This document shows, one piece after another, positions 21,264 through 32,169 of a stretch of 64,000 bases of DNA. Source of the stretch: Cryptomeria japonica (Eukaryota; Streptophyta; Pinopsida; Cupressales; Cupressaceae); contig NC_081405.1 of the NCBI RefSeq assembly GCF_030272615.1, forward strand, positions 311,937,235-312,001,234, given 5' to 3'. The notes under the pieces were generated by a model. The model ran no database searches. It was given only the letters and a program-made list of their open reading frames with translations, and was not told where the DNA came from. Position numbers and translations under genes: made by a program. Within the stretch, counting starts at the first letter, position 1, and each line of letters opens with the position of its first letter.

Positions 21264-21896
21264 TCAGTTATACAAATATGCTATCCCTTTACCTATTTCA
21301 ACCACCCTATCCACTACCTCCTCTGGCAAGACATTTCCATTCTCCTTCATAAATTCTTCAAACTTGTCCGAATTGTAGTCCTTGACCACCCTAGCTTTGA
21401 ACAGGCTCCATGCCTTCTGTATTTTCTTCTTTTTCCTTTCCGCATTCAGATAGAAAAAAAAAAGCATACATCTTGACTCTGGAACTGCCTTGACTCCATC
21501 CAAGGCCCTCAGTACCACCTGGGAAGTTTTCTCCCTCACCATTCTTCGCACTATCCCATTGGCAGAGATAGGATAACCCAACACTTGCACGATCGGCTCG
21601 TACAAACTCTCCAGAACCAGTCCTTTATGCACATGAACTTCACTCCAAAATTCGGTCCCCAGTATCTGAATAACAGTCTCCTTTTCTTTTTCGTTTGCCT
21701 TGTTGAATAGTCGACTCACCTGTTCCTCCGACATTTCCTCATGCTCTTCATTCTCCTGGCACTGACACTTGACACCGAATACTTCTGCCGTATCCACTCG
21801 CTTTGTTTTTCCTTCTACCGTGAACACCTCCACATCCTTCTTTATAGAGGGACTCCGAAGTGTAGAAAATTCTACAACAAAATCTGGACCATCCAC
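21264..21896 (-). CDS. Unrecognised ORF at the LINE 3' end (family Y)
   Basis: A 210-codon open frame (GTG or upstream start; in-frame codons extend to about 21935), with no stop, lying downstream of the LINE RNase H and before its 3' tail. No known domain is recognised. Order of features: VVEFSTLRS near the N-terminus, an acidic middle (ENEEHEEMSEEQ), GLVLESLYEPIVQVLG, a basic KKKKIQKAW block, then FKARVV and FEEFMKENG at the C-terminus. It aligns along its length with the ORF of the retroposed copy at 49676-50712: VEF, GIVYGALLTPIVDILE, EWHKFKAGVM and IGEAVLAIL in the same order. A GTAAGT (near 22030) and TTGCAG (near 21957) pair upstream could mark an 80-bp intron. It is better preserved than the neighbouring LINE ORFs. 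Function unknown. Confidence 0.6.
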   Translation of the reverse strand: MDGPDFVVEFSTLRSPSIKKDVEVFTVEGKTKRVDTAEVFGVKCQCQENEEHEEMSEEQVSRLFNKANEKEKETVIQILGTEFWSEVHVHKGLVLESLYEPIVQVLGYPISANGIVRRMVREKTSQVVLRALDGVKAVPESRCMLFFFYLNAERKKKKIQKAWSLFKARVVKDYNSDKFEEFMKENGNVLPEEVVDRVVEIGKGIAYLYN

Positions 21897-22199
21897 CTTG
21901 CTAGATCCGAAGTTGCACTCTGATCTAAGCCCCTTCTAGACATACTAAATCTGCAACAAATATTACCTTATCCTGTGACAGCCGTCAAAACACACAACAT
22001 TGATTTTGGAGTCTACGTGTAAACTTACCATAGGCTTGTCCTCACTTTCACCACCTATGCATTGGATGTGATGGTTTCTATCTAATCACTTCATGAGGAT
22101 GACCTGCTCTGTCTTGGCTGAGTGTAACACTCAATTTGTTCTATACCAATGTCTCATCAACAAGAATATTCTGTGTGCCAATTCTAATTTCCTTATTGG

Positions 22200-23930
22200 C
22201 TAACCAGTTTGCTTCTCTTTACCTTCATGATATGTGTGTGCTAACTGAAATTCTATAATTTTGTTTAACTTTTCTTCAATCATTGACAACCATGTCTTAA
22301 GTTTCCAACTACAGAAGCTTGACTACATTACTCCATTAATTACCACTTGGGAATCTCCCTTGATAAGAATCTTCGAAAATCCCTTCTCCACACACATGTT
22401 CAGCCCTTCATCTAGAGCATGTAGTTCAGCTTCGCTGTTTGTCGCTTTTCCCATCGCTTCCATCACTGCAAAAAGCATCCTTCCCAACTTATTCCTTAGA
22501 ATAGCCCCATACCCAGCCATTCCCGGTTACCTTTATTGGTTCCATCAAAGTTTAATTTTATCCATCCCACATGTGGTGTTCTCCACTGAGAATCTTGCCT
22601 CCTATTCCCCTTGTTGATTATTTTGCTAACACTAAATTCCTTCAACTCCCATTTAGTCTCCATCATTCTGTCCCATTTAGAATATATTTTAATCCGTTTC
22701 CCTAGTAATTTCCCTTTCACTACTTCCTCCATACCCCTTTTAATACTGTCAATAATGAGCTCTACTGGCATCTCCTCCTTAAAATCTCTCCTATTCCTCT
22801 CCTTCCATAACTGCTAAGCAACCATCAAAGGCCCTACCACCCAAAGATCTACCCATTTTGAGTACTTACCCTCCACCGGCCAAGACAACAAGAATTCCAA
22901 CAAACATCGATTCATCACAGATTGCCATTCCAACATCTCAAAAAGCCAATCCCAGCATTCCACTACAACTAGACACCATAAGAGAAGATGATCAACAACT
23001 TCCTCTTCCCTTTTGCACATAAAACACATATTCGATCTAGCTATGCCTATCGTTCTCAATCTGCTTCCTGTTAGGATTCTACCGTGAAGAGCAATCCATA
23101 AAAATGCTCCTACCTTCGGTAAAACTCTCGTATCCTAGCACAATAGAGATGGCCATTGCGTGTCCCTCTGTCTTCTTCTTTGGATAACATATCCCAGATT
23201 CACTTTGTATTCTCCAGATTTCACCGCACACCATAACAACAAGTCCTCTCCTGAGAAAATAACTATTCTGTTACTCAACAGTTCGACCAAAGATTTGCAA
23301 TTCTCCTTGATCCATGAGCCAACCGACTTCCATTTAACCCTTGAAAATCTCTGATGAGGTAGTTCAAAGTAATCGGCCACCAATTCTCCAATACTCCCCT
23401 TGATCTCAATTATCCATTCTTTATCCTCAATGCATTCCATCAAAGATTTCTCCCCATTCCACAAGTCTCTCCAAAACCGTGCCTTCCTGCTATTGCCAAT
23501 TTTCCAAGTTAAATGACCTATGATCAATCTTCTGCTTTCCCAAATAAATTTCTAGACCATCAATCCTGATTTAGAATTGGCTATGGTGAAAATTCTCTCC
23601 AATTCTCTCAAATCTAAATATTTATTCCTCAAGATTCTGCACCATGTTTTGCAAGGATATTTGTACATCTTCTAAGCTAATTTGGCTCCCAGGGCTAAGT
23701 TCTGCAAGTCCATTTTCCTAAGTCCTGCTCCTCCCTCTTCTTTCAACAAGCAGGCCATATCCCAATCAATTAGCGGGATTCTCCTAGCTTCCTTCGATCC
23801 TTCCCATTAATATTTTTTTAGCACACCATCCAGAGCCCCAATAGCTTGGACCGATAGTCTAAAGCAGGACATGCTATAAATAGGAAGTGCTGACAACATA
23901 GATTTAATCATTTGGATCCTTCTTGCTTGA
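22200..23930 (-). pseudogene. LINE ORF2, C-terminal part: RT thumb, zinc-binding domain, RNase H
   Basis: Continues ORF2 after the inserted LTR. It begins LSQARRIQMIKSMLSALP with YSMSCF, the block that follows the RT core in plant L1s, and then W-rich connecting sequence (23527-23135). A zf-RVT segment (CFMCKREEEVVDHLLLWC, about 23027-22970) carries C-x2-C..H..C. Then comes RNase H: NFDGTN (first Asp) at about 22560, SEAELHAL (Glu) at 22440, KGDSQVV (Asp) at 22350 and a degraded HTYHEG end. The three acidic residues remain visible but lie in two frames, and several stops occur. This type of C-terminal RNase H is typical of plant L1 elements. Confidence 0.8.
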
Positions 23931-24239
23931 GACAATGTAATATCCCCAATAATTTTTTTTTTGATTTGGCAATAAGATTTACAAAGCAAATACAGTAACC
24001 CGTTAAGATTAGAGAAATAAACCAAAATAATTGGAAGGAACCCTTCCACCTTTTGTTCATCGAGAGCCCAATCTGGGAGGGTGAGAGCATATGGTGTTTC
24101 GGGGATTGTTAGCACCATAAACCAACTGAAAAGCTGAATACAATAATGGGTGGCAAGCTAGCCCCTTCCACTTATCCAACAGGTAAACTAGAAACTTGGC
24201 AGTAAACCAGCCAAGAGAACAACTCACTAAGACACAAAT

Positions 24240-24440
24240 CACTCAACTGCAATGTTTCAGCGGGAGGACTGAATCACACAAAAGCTCAACTCCATCACTT
24301 ATTCAGTGGGAGGACCATTACAATCACAAAATCACTCAACCACTTGCTCAGTGGGAGGACTGAACTTCATAACTAAATTACAGAACAAGAAGGGGGCTAA
24401 GCTAGCCTCTTCCACTTATGCAGTGGGCAAGCAACCTCTA
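24240..24440. repeat. Diverged tandem units in the solo LTR
   Basis: CAGTGGGAGGACTGAA or a close variant recurs at about 24258, 24305, 24350 and in weaker form at 24420. AAGCTAGCC(C/T)CTTCCACTTAT occurs at about 24152 and 24400. They lie in the transcribed part of the LTR, downstream of its TATA box. Confidence 0.65.
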
Positions 24441-25166
24441 GAAATGGTTAGTAGTACTACTACTTAACCTGACAATTTAGAAAGAGAAGATTAGAGATGA
24501 TATCCAATGCAGATTATAGCAAGAAACAACTAACAAATTAACTTAAATCATGCTACTGCTACTGTACCAAAAATCTGAAGTCAAACAAGCATAACTAGTC
24601 TCAACCGACAACACCAAAATGATCATAACTCACTCAAATGAAGTCGGAAACACACCAAATCAAATGCGAATGAAAGATATAACTTGGAGGATGAAACATG
24701 AACACAAAAACTATAGTCCAGTTGCATCAAAATAGAAGCACACATCCCAATGCACCTCTAGAATGGTACGACCCAACTAAAAGGTACGATTTGCAACTAA
24801 TAATCCAATTCTTCAAATCGACGGCTATAACATTGCAAACTATATCACCTCCATGCCACGTTTTGATAGAGCCAATACCTAGAATGAAGGAATCACTTGG
24901 TCAAGAGGTATGAGCAAAATATGGTTTCAGCAACTCTGTGACTAGCAGCAAGAAAACACTCCAAAATCCACACAAAACACTCCACACTCAGAAAAACTCT
25001 CTCTAACAGCATTGGAAATACAAGAACACAGCTAGGTACTATCTTCCAAGTACGAAACTAAGACTTAGCTAGGAAGCCACACTTTGAAGCTTAGATTTTC
25101 AATCGCCAAACCGACAACATAACAATGCAATTTCATAAGATATCCAAATGGAAGGCCAAGCACCTG

Positions 25167-25175
25167 TATTTATAG
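25167..25175 (-). promoter_or_regulatory. TATA box of the LTR in the LINE
   Basis: Minus strand CTATAAATA, about 820 bp from the LTR 5' end at 25996, preceded by an A-rich run and followed by CAGGTGC. Confidence 0.55.
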
Positions 25176-26001
25176 TTTTTTCCTCTAAAATTCAAATCTA
25201 AATGCTCCCAAATTCACCTCACCAATTTGCATTTCATTTCACTCTCACATGGCGTCCAAATGACATTTCATTTCATTTCCCAATGTGGGCACCCAAGTTG
25301 CATTTTAACCAATAATTCAACAAGTCTGAACTTGCGTAAGTCTTCAATAATAACTTAATGCATTCTTCAAATTTCAACACCTAACTTAGGAAAATATAAC
25401 ATTGATATTAGATAAAAATATGTCTTTTTCTAAGTCGCCCAATATATCATTAATCAGTAATAAAATAATTAAATAAACCTTAGGATAAGGAAATAATATT
25501 TAATTAAATCACTTATGACTCCAATGTTGATTATCAACAAAATCCAGGGTGAAGATGAGCAATGAAGACCACTGAACTGCTATAGGATTAGGACCCTATC
25601 CAAACTGCTAAAAATAGAATTGCTCAACACTGCCACTTACTAAAAACAATAAGTCATGAAATACTTCGAAAAACATGATCTTCGCACCTAGAGAAAGAGC
25701 TTGGAAAGCTCAGTAAGACAACATCATCCAAACAACCAAACCCTAACTTACTTAAAATAGTAAGTTCTCACTTCACCAAAGAATGAAATGCATGTTATAC
25801 CACCTTGGAGCTCATGAAAAACCTAGAAGGAAACCATAGCCAAAACTGAAGAATTCCCTCCTGGTAAACCCTAAAAAGCTCGAGCAGAACTCCACAAAAG
25901 TTGGAAACCCTAATTCTCCTATTCAAATAGCCTACGGGTCTCCGGAATAGGCCAATGGACCACTGAACTAATCACTGTGGAGAAGGGGACATTACAGACA
26001 A

Positions 26002-28369
26002 CCATTTGTTCTTCCACAATGAAGTTTTGGCTTGACATTTATTTATAATTTCCTCGCACATCAGATTATTGCTCCATCCCATGAAAAGAGGTACACCTAG
26101 ATACTTCGTTGGGAAGAGCACTATCTGAAACTCTAGAATCTTAGCAATTTTATGCTACAACCTTTTGTTCGTGTTTACGAAGAACACCTATGATTTGATC
26201 TTGTTCATACACTGGCGCGACACCTACCCATATTGCTCTGAAGTGCTCTTAATCACTGAAGCTTCTCCAAATAGGATTGTATCATCTCTAAATTGTGAAT
26301 GAGTGATATATCTAAATCTTTATGAGCCCGAATGCCCTTCCACACTCCCAACAAACATTTCTTTCTGATATTCCTCCCCAAAACTTCTGCCATGAGTACA
26401 AAAAGAGATGGGGACATAGGATCTCCTTGTCTCAGCCCATTGGGGGCTTTGAAGAAGCCACAGATCGAACCATTGACTAGAACCAAAAAATGAGTGGAGG
26501 ATACACAATGTCTTACACAATCCAACCATCTCCTATGAAATCCAAATCTTTCTAAGACACACAAAAGAAAATCACAGATAACCCTATCATATGCCTTACT
26601 CACATCTAATTTGACCACCATACCTTTCAAGTTTTCCTTACCCATGGAATGAATAGTCTCCGTAGCTAGAATGATGCTGTTTGTGATTTCTCTGCCCAAG
26701 GTGAATCCATGTTGCTCCTCTGATATGTATTTGCTCAAAACCTTCTTAAGTGTAATTGCCATAGCCTTTGAGATGATCTTATAAATTGAATTACATAATG
26801 AAAAAGGATGGAAATCGGCCATTGATTTGCAATTCTATTTTTTGGGAACAAGGACTATGATGGTATTGTTGATTCCTTTGACAAATATCCTCTTCTTCTT
26901 GAAGTCTTCCACAACCCTCCAAATATCATCCCCCATGAACACCCAACATTTATGAAAGACCTCTGTTGTAAATCCATCTGGGCCAAGTGCCTTATTAGGA
27001 TGTAATGAAAAAGTAGCCTTCTTAACTTCTTGCATCAAGAAGGGAAGCATTAATGCTTCATTATCTTCCCTAGAAACCTCCTCATTGATCACCTCCAACA
27101 TGAGATCTCTACTTCCAATATCACTACCAACGATAGAATTGAGAAATTTTTCAAAATGTTGTACCCCTGCCCTTTCTATATCTTCTCCAGTCAAGCTCCA
27201 CAAACCTCCACCATCTTTGATCTCTTCAATTCTATTAAGCGATCACTTAGCTTTAACTGAGGATTGAAAATTGTGTTTGAATCCCTTGACACAATCCACA
27301 TTTCCCTAGACTTGTCTCGCCAAAAGATCTCCTCCTTTCTTAGGACCTCCGCTAAGCAATCCTTCAGTTCCTTTTCTTTCTCAAATTCCAAATTAGTCAT
27401 CCCCGAGCACATCACTTTCTCATTTAGAGACGCTAATTCTCCTCTAGTCTCAACTTCTCAGCGAATATATTCTTGAAAGACTTAACATTCCATTTCTTAA
27501 TTTTGTCCTTCAGGAAATGAAACTACTTCACAAAATAGAAACTAGGAGTACCGACAAAAATATTACTTTCTTCCCACCAACATTTTAAATTCTCCAAAAA
27601 AATACCTATCTTACCACCACATAGTTTGAAATTTGAAACTCCCCTGTTGTCGGGCCTTCTCAGTATCCAATTCTAATTGAACTAGAAAATGGTTGGATAC
27701 TAAATTCGACAGAATGCTAGATGCCAATGAGTATTGACCCTCCATCCATTTGGACCCAATGAAAAACCTGTCAAGCCTCTCCAAGATCCTCGTAAAGTTC
27801 AATCTCCTATTTGTCCAAGTGAATTGGCCATTTTTCGGCACAGCATCAAACACCTGATTGATTGCCACAAACTCTCTAAAGTCCTCCATAACCCTGTTGG
27901 ATTTCCTTAATCCTCCATTTTTATCATTCAAATCCAAAATAGCGTTGAAATCTCCTGCTATCACCAACCAATCCTTCCCAATAGTTTTGATACGGTCTGA
28001 AAGTTCATTCCAAACTCTCGCCTTGTCCTCTGTTTTAATCGGCCTATAAACATTGATCAAAGGAAATTGCAGATCATCTGCCAAGCATTTCACTCTACAA
28101 GTCATCCAATATTCAGACACCTCTCCAGGGAAAACCTTGACGACTTGAGGATTCCATAGGATCCGCAATCCACCTGCTGAACCTCTAGCCTCGTGAAAAC
28201 AACCTTCACATCTCGCATAGTAGTGCAAAAAGCTAAGTGCTTTATCTAAACTCAACTTGGTTTCTTGAAGTAGGATTACGTCATTAGAGACCTTCTCTAA
28301 TGAACGTTTTACCAAGCGTTTCTTGTTAGGAGCCGATAGGCCCTTGACATTCCATGTGAGGATCTTCAT
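26002..28369 (-). pseudogene. LINE ORF2, endonuclease and reverse transcriptase
   Basis: Starts with ATG at 28369. The endonuclease block (28369-27611, 252 codons, open) has WNVKGL, LLQETKL, GDFNAI, FTWTNRR and ERLDRFF, but the SDH motif reads SNH, which removes a catalytic Asp. The RT follows in pieces: NKALGPDGFTTEVF and IIVLVPKK (27203-26835), then FHPFSLCN, KLDVSKAYDRV and NGLRQGDPMSPSLF (26822-26253). The YADD/FADD box reads FRDD in a shifted frame (26292-26281). Stops and frameshifts make it non-functional. ORF2 starts in a four-base ATGA overlap with the ORF1 stop, a reinitiation-type arrangement. The LTR at 25996 cuts it. Confidence 0.85.
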
Positions 28370-29459
28370 GGATCTCCAAGGGATTTTCCTCCTTTGGATC
28401 TCTTCATGAAATCTATAACACTGATGATACCTTTCTCGTTCGCCCTGTCTTCTCTCTTTTGCTTATTTCTCCTTCTACCTTTGCTTCCTTTGGCTCTCCC
28501 CAGCAAGGCATTAGCTGATTGGCTAATACATCTAGGGTCTATAATATCCAACTCATCATCTTTGTCATACTCCTCCTCTAACCCCAAGTCATAGTCAACC
28601 TCCGTATTTGACAAGCCCTTGCTAGCAAATAGGGCTTTGCTTGTAGCCCCCTCTTGCTCTTCGATCACACCCCTAGTGGGACCTCCTTCTCCTCTAGAGA
28701 TGTCTTTGTCGGTAATCCCATCCTTCACTGTAATAGAACCAACTGGATTCATATCTCCTAAAGAAACTTTTGACTCCTCCTTCTGAGGCGTAATTGTCTT
28801 CTCAACCGTCATCTGCCTGTTGGGTCTCAGCATCCATGTCCTCTAGGACTAACAAAGACTCTTCAATCTTCTATCATATGATTCCTACTACCACACCGAT
28901 TGCAATAAAGCTTTATTTCTTCCACTTCTATCTGTTGTAACTAGTTCCTGCCATCTGATTTCAAACAAATTTTGGTGGGAACTTCCTTCACGGCCACAAT
29001 TTTAATCCTAGCATACAAATAAGAGTCATTCTCCACCAAATTTTCATCAATTTCCAGCAACGTCCCCAACATTCTGCCAATCTTCTAAAAACTGTTCTCT
29101 CCCCATTAATTGATCGGAAGATTATATAGATGAATCCAATTGGGTCTATCATAAGGAACCAATGGAACCTGATCAAAATTGGGAAACCATGGTTGCATAT
29201 ATAAAGGGTGGTTATCTATAAACCAATTCCTGTGAAGAAGAATTTTCTCCTTCTCTTCATTTGCAAAAATAACAATGAAGAAGCCTTTCGGAATGAATTT
29301 GATCAACACCTTAGATTTCCATTGTTCGTCGATCCAAGATTTAATCCATCTTCTCTCCAACTTTGGACTGATAATTCTACAAATCATGACCAATTTCTCC
29401 CAAAGATCTATATCCTCTTCTATTTCATCGGAAAGATCAATCTCGACCACATCTGCCAT
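28366..29459 (-). pseudogene. LINE ORF1, DUF4283-like with CCHC knuckle
   Basis: RNA-binding ORF1 of a plant L1. The N-terminal block (29459-29106) has RRWIKSWID, GFFIVIFANEEKEKIL and a PNWIHLYNLP ending, the pattern of the DUF4283 domain. After a frameshift, GTLLEIDENL and YARIKIVA continue it. A zinc knuckle (CNRCGSRNHMIED) lies near 28880-28920, with its last Cys replaced. The C-terminal block (28833-28366) is Lys/Glu-rich, as usual. One or more frameshifts around 29100 and 28850 break it. It ends in the ATGA overlap with ORF2. Confidence 0.75.
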
Positions 29460-29540
29460 GGCCTTTGCCTTCCCCCTCTTCTCTCGATCCTCCTTAGCAC
29501 ACTCATCACAGGCAAATCCTCCATTGACACCTAACCGTTT

Positions 29541-30055
29541 TCTCAGATGTTCCTTATTTGCTCTATTTTTTATTTTCTATAATATATTAATTTTATATTT
29601 AATGTTAATTAATTTAATAAATAATATATTTCAATATTATATATTTATCATTAATTAATTTATTATATATATTATAATTTATTATGTGAAAGATTATAGA
29701 TTATTTATTTATTTTTAATATATTTATATATTACAAAGCAATCATTATAATATTTATATATTATATTCATTAATTTTTTATTTATACAGTTTTTACTTTT
29801 TAATAAATATATTTATATACTTTCGATATTATATATGCTGTATGTCAGGGTACAGATCCTAGGGAAAAAACTAAAGGAAAAGCTACTTATGATTTATATA
29901 AGTTCAGTTTTGTGTCTTTTTCTGAAGATTATTTTACAAGTTTGTGTTTTTTAATGTTTGCAAAATTTCCAAGCTCTGAATTGAAGTCAAATTTTAGGCT
30001 TATTGGGTTTTTGAACTTATGATTGCAATTAATTATAATAAATTTTTGCTCAGTC
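29541..30055. other. AT-rich gene-free stretch
   Basis: Mostly A/T with TATATTA and TTTATTTA runs between about 29570 and 29840. No ORF, repeat unit or target duplication of the LINE could be defined. Confidence 0.6.
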
Positions 30056-30640
30056 TGCTGACCAATTTTTTGTTTGAAAATTTGCAAGTTTTCTTGTCAA
30101 ACTGATTTTGTGATAAAAAATCTCAATTTATCTCCAAAAAATTGCAACTTTATGGAAAATTTCTATTTAATTTTTGATTAAAAATTAGTTCTGGATTAGT
30201 ATTAGGATTTTTTTGCTGATTTTTGCAGCAATTTTTTCTGTTTTTCCCTAATCCCAATGGAACATTTTATCTAACCCTAACCCTAACCCTTAACCCTGAT
30301 GCTAACCCAATTTTTTTTCAAATAATTGAAAAAATCTCCATGTTTTGGTGTTGCGATTTATTCCCAAGATTGTTTTGCTGCTACGATTTGAACGAATGAG
30401 TTGCTTATATTGTCAAACTGTGCTACTTCCTGTACTGAGTTCCTGAGATGATCTCTCTAGCAACTACGAGCATTGTTGTGAATTTCGTTCATCACATTAT
30501 TAGAACATAATTGTGTTTTTTGTTAACTGTCTTATCCCATGTTCTTGTTTATGACTTCCCAACAAATTATTAGTTTTTTATTGTTTACAATACTACTTTT
30601 GTCGTGTCTCCACTATTAGATTTTAAAAATTTGATGATAT
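30056..30640 (+). repeat. Direct repeat copy 1 with CCCTAA motif
   Basis: Nearly identical to 35898-36486, starting TGCTGAC and ending GATGATAT. It contains CTAACCCTAACCCTAACC at about 30272, a vertebrate-type hexamer run rather than the plant heptamer. No ORF. It is too diverged at its borders for TG...CA LTR ends to be seen. Confidence 0.85.
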
Positions 30641-30942
30641 TTTTTCCAAATCAACATATGATTGGTCTTTGGTTTTTCACATTCCTATGTTTGTGGTTCA
30701 AATAATCGTATGGTCATTGTTAATATGAAAATTAAAATTGTTGGATAGACACGACTGTTGACAGAGTTTTGTATAGAGGCAAGAAAATTTTCTATATCCA
30801 AGTCATTGTATTTGAACATAATAATAAGGCTTATAGATTTCAGGGTTTGATTGTTCAAAACAACGTACAGAAATTAGAAGAATTTTATTCTTTAAAACAG
30901 TGAAAATATAAGTTTGAACGATTTGAAAGCAAAATTTCTCTT

Positions 30943-31257
30943 ATGAGTAATTTTACAGAAGATTTTAACGGAGACATGGAAGATCTGTCAGAATTGGAAG
31001 GAAGGATTGAGGTTCTTGAAGCTGAAAAAGCGGGCATGAAAGCAGCAATGCGAGCAATAAGAGAATATTTACTTATATTTGACAGCTTGATTTTATATCC
31101 AACTTATCAAAAGAAATTGGATCGTTATGAGGGAGCTGAGAAAGGCATGGTGGAGTTGGCTATGAAGGCCAACTTCTTCAAAACTTCCTACGACATACGA
31201 AAAATGACAAAAAGAGACATGCAGGAAAGACGTTCAAAGCAACATCGTGGAGAGTAA
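30943..31257 (+). CDS. Hypothetical coiled-coil ORF
   Basis: A 104-codon frame: MSNFTEDFNGDMEDLSELEG, then a Glu/Lys/Ala-rich stretch (RIEVLEAEKAGMKAAMRAI) likely to form a coiled coil, then YQKKLDRYEGAEKGM and a basic C-terminus. No family is recognised. It follows the first copy of the 585-bp duplication by 300 bp and has no relative next to the second copy. It may be a small gag-like ORF of a non-autonomous element or a chance frame. The codon pattern and hydrophilic composition favour a real, possibly former, coding sequence. Confidence 0.35.
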   Translation: MSNFTEDFNGDMEDLSELEGRIEVLEAEKAGMKAAMRAIREYLLIFDSLILYPTYQKKLDRYEGAEKGMVELAMKANFFKTSYDIRKMTKRDMQERRSKQHRGE

Positions 31258-32169
31258 CCACTCTGTCTCTCCAATTCAAACTTTTGTTTGCACAACTTTC
31301 GTTGGCCATATTCAGTGAAAATCCTTTTATAAAAATTTATTCATTTTATTTTTAAATTGTAAAATAAGATTTAATGCTTTTGGTGAATCACATTTATTTG
31401 AATTTTTTTTATGTTTAAGGATTAATTCTTTGTAGCCTCACCATTTTGTAATGTTAGAGATTGTTTAAATAATTAAGGTAATGTTTTTTTTAGTAATTAA
31501 TGTTATGTTTTGTAATGATGAGGGAGCTATGGTGTGTTTGGAAGAACATTGTAATTTATAAAGTGTATGAAATCTAATTTCAATCTTCTGCTACTTGTTA
31601 TATATATTGCAAGAGAAAAATGGAGCTGTCAATTTGTGAATCGTTATGAGACATGTAAATCATTTACATGGAATATTATTTCAAGGAAAATATTATATCA
31701 GTTTGGTTTAATAGAATATCATTCTCATATTAGTGCTTCCTTTTCAATTTTTCTCATTTACTATTTTTCAACTTTTGATCCCTCATTGTCAGTCATTTTT
31801 TTTTTTAAGGAAAAACATGTAAGTGTATAATTGTATTGAGAATATGTAGTTTTATATAGATATATAAAATATATGAGATCTACATATAGCCAATAGTTAA
31901 AATAGGGAGCAAAGATCAACTTGTGATATGGAGAAAAAACCTCAACCATATGACCTAAGAGGATATCTAAGACATGAGAGCCATTCTCAACCACAAAAAG
32001 AACAATGCAAAACTAGTAGAATAATTCACTATAACAAGGGAGCCTTGTTGAACTAAGACTTATATAAAGAGAAGGCCAATATACATCATATTCTCTTAAG
32101 AAGATAAAATTCCCATATGTTAGAGAAAAAAGAACAAAGATTTCTTATATGTAATGGAATTTGGAATAA
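31258..32169. other. Gene-free AT-rich stretch
   Basis: Nothing recognised up to the truncated copia LTR. Scattered T-runs (31380-31430, 31797-31808) are the only notable sequence. Confidence 0.5.

Larger units (their letters stand above)
23936..25996 (-). mobile_element. Solo LTR in LINE ORF2, GACAA target duplication
   Basis: A 2061-bp insert with ends TGTAATATCCCC (plus, 23936) and GGGGACATTACA (25996), flanked by GACAA at 23931-23935 and 25997-26001. Excising it rejoins LINE codons WLS-LSQARR exactly. It has no gag or pol. A minus-strand TATAAATA at 25174-25167 indicates minus transcription. It contains CTTACTAAAA palindromes (25638, 25752) shared with 6890-7405. The 12-bp termini resemble those of the solo LTR at 7771-8912. 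Confidence 0.9.
21140..29540 (-). mobile_element. L1-type LINE, nearly full length, decayed and interrupted
   Basis: In minus orientation: 5' region at about 29540, ORF1 (29459-28366), ORF2 with endonuclease, RT, zinc-binding and RNase H segments (28369 to about 22200), a further unrecognised ORF (21896-21264), a short 3' untranslated part with GGGTACTGTCCCC, and a simple tail of (TA)n(GA)n and A-run at 21185-21140. Without the 2.06-kb LTR insert (23936-25996) it is about 6.3 kb, a usual plant L1 length. A target duplication was not found in the AT-rich flanks. It has many stops and frameshifts, so it is inactive. Confidence 0.8.

Noticed and set aside
23936-25996. Intact small LTR retrotransposon inside the LINE
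   Set aside because: No second LTR copy, primer site or coding sequence inside; the target duplication directly flanks the outer ends, so a solo LTR fits better.
30270-30300. Telomere sequence
   Set aside because: Only a few CCCTAA hexamers, not the plant CCCTAAA heptamer, and inside a duplicated segment with ordinary DNA on both sides.
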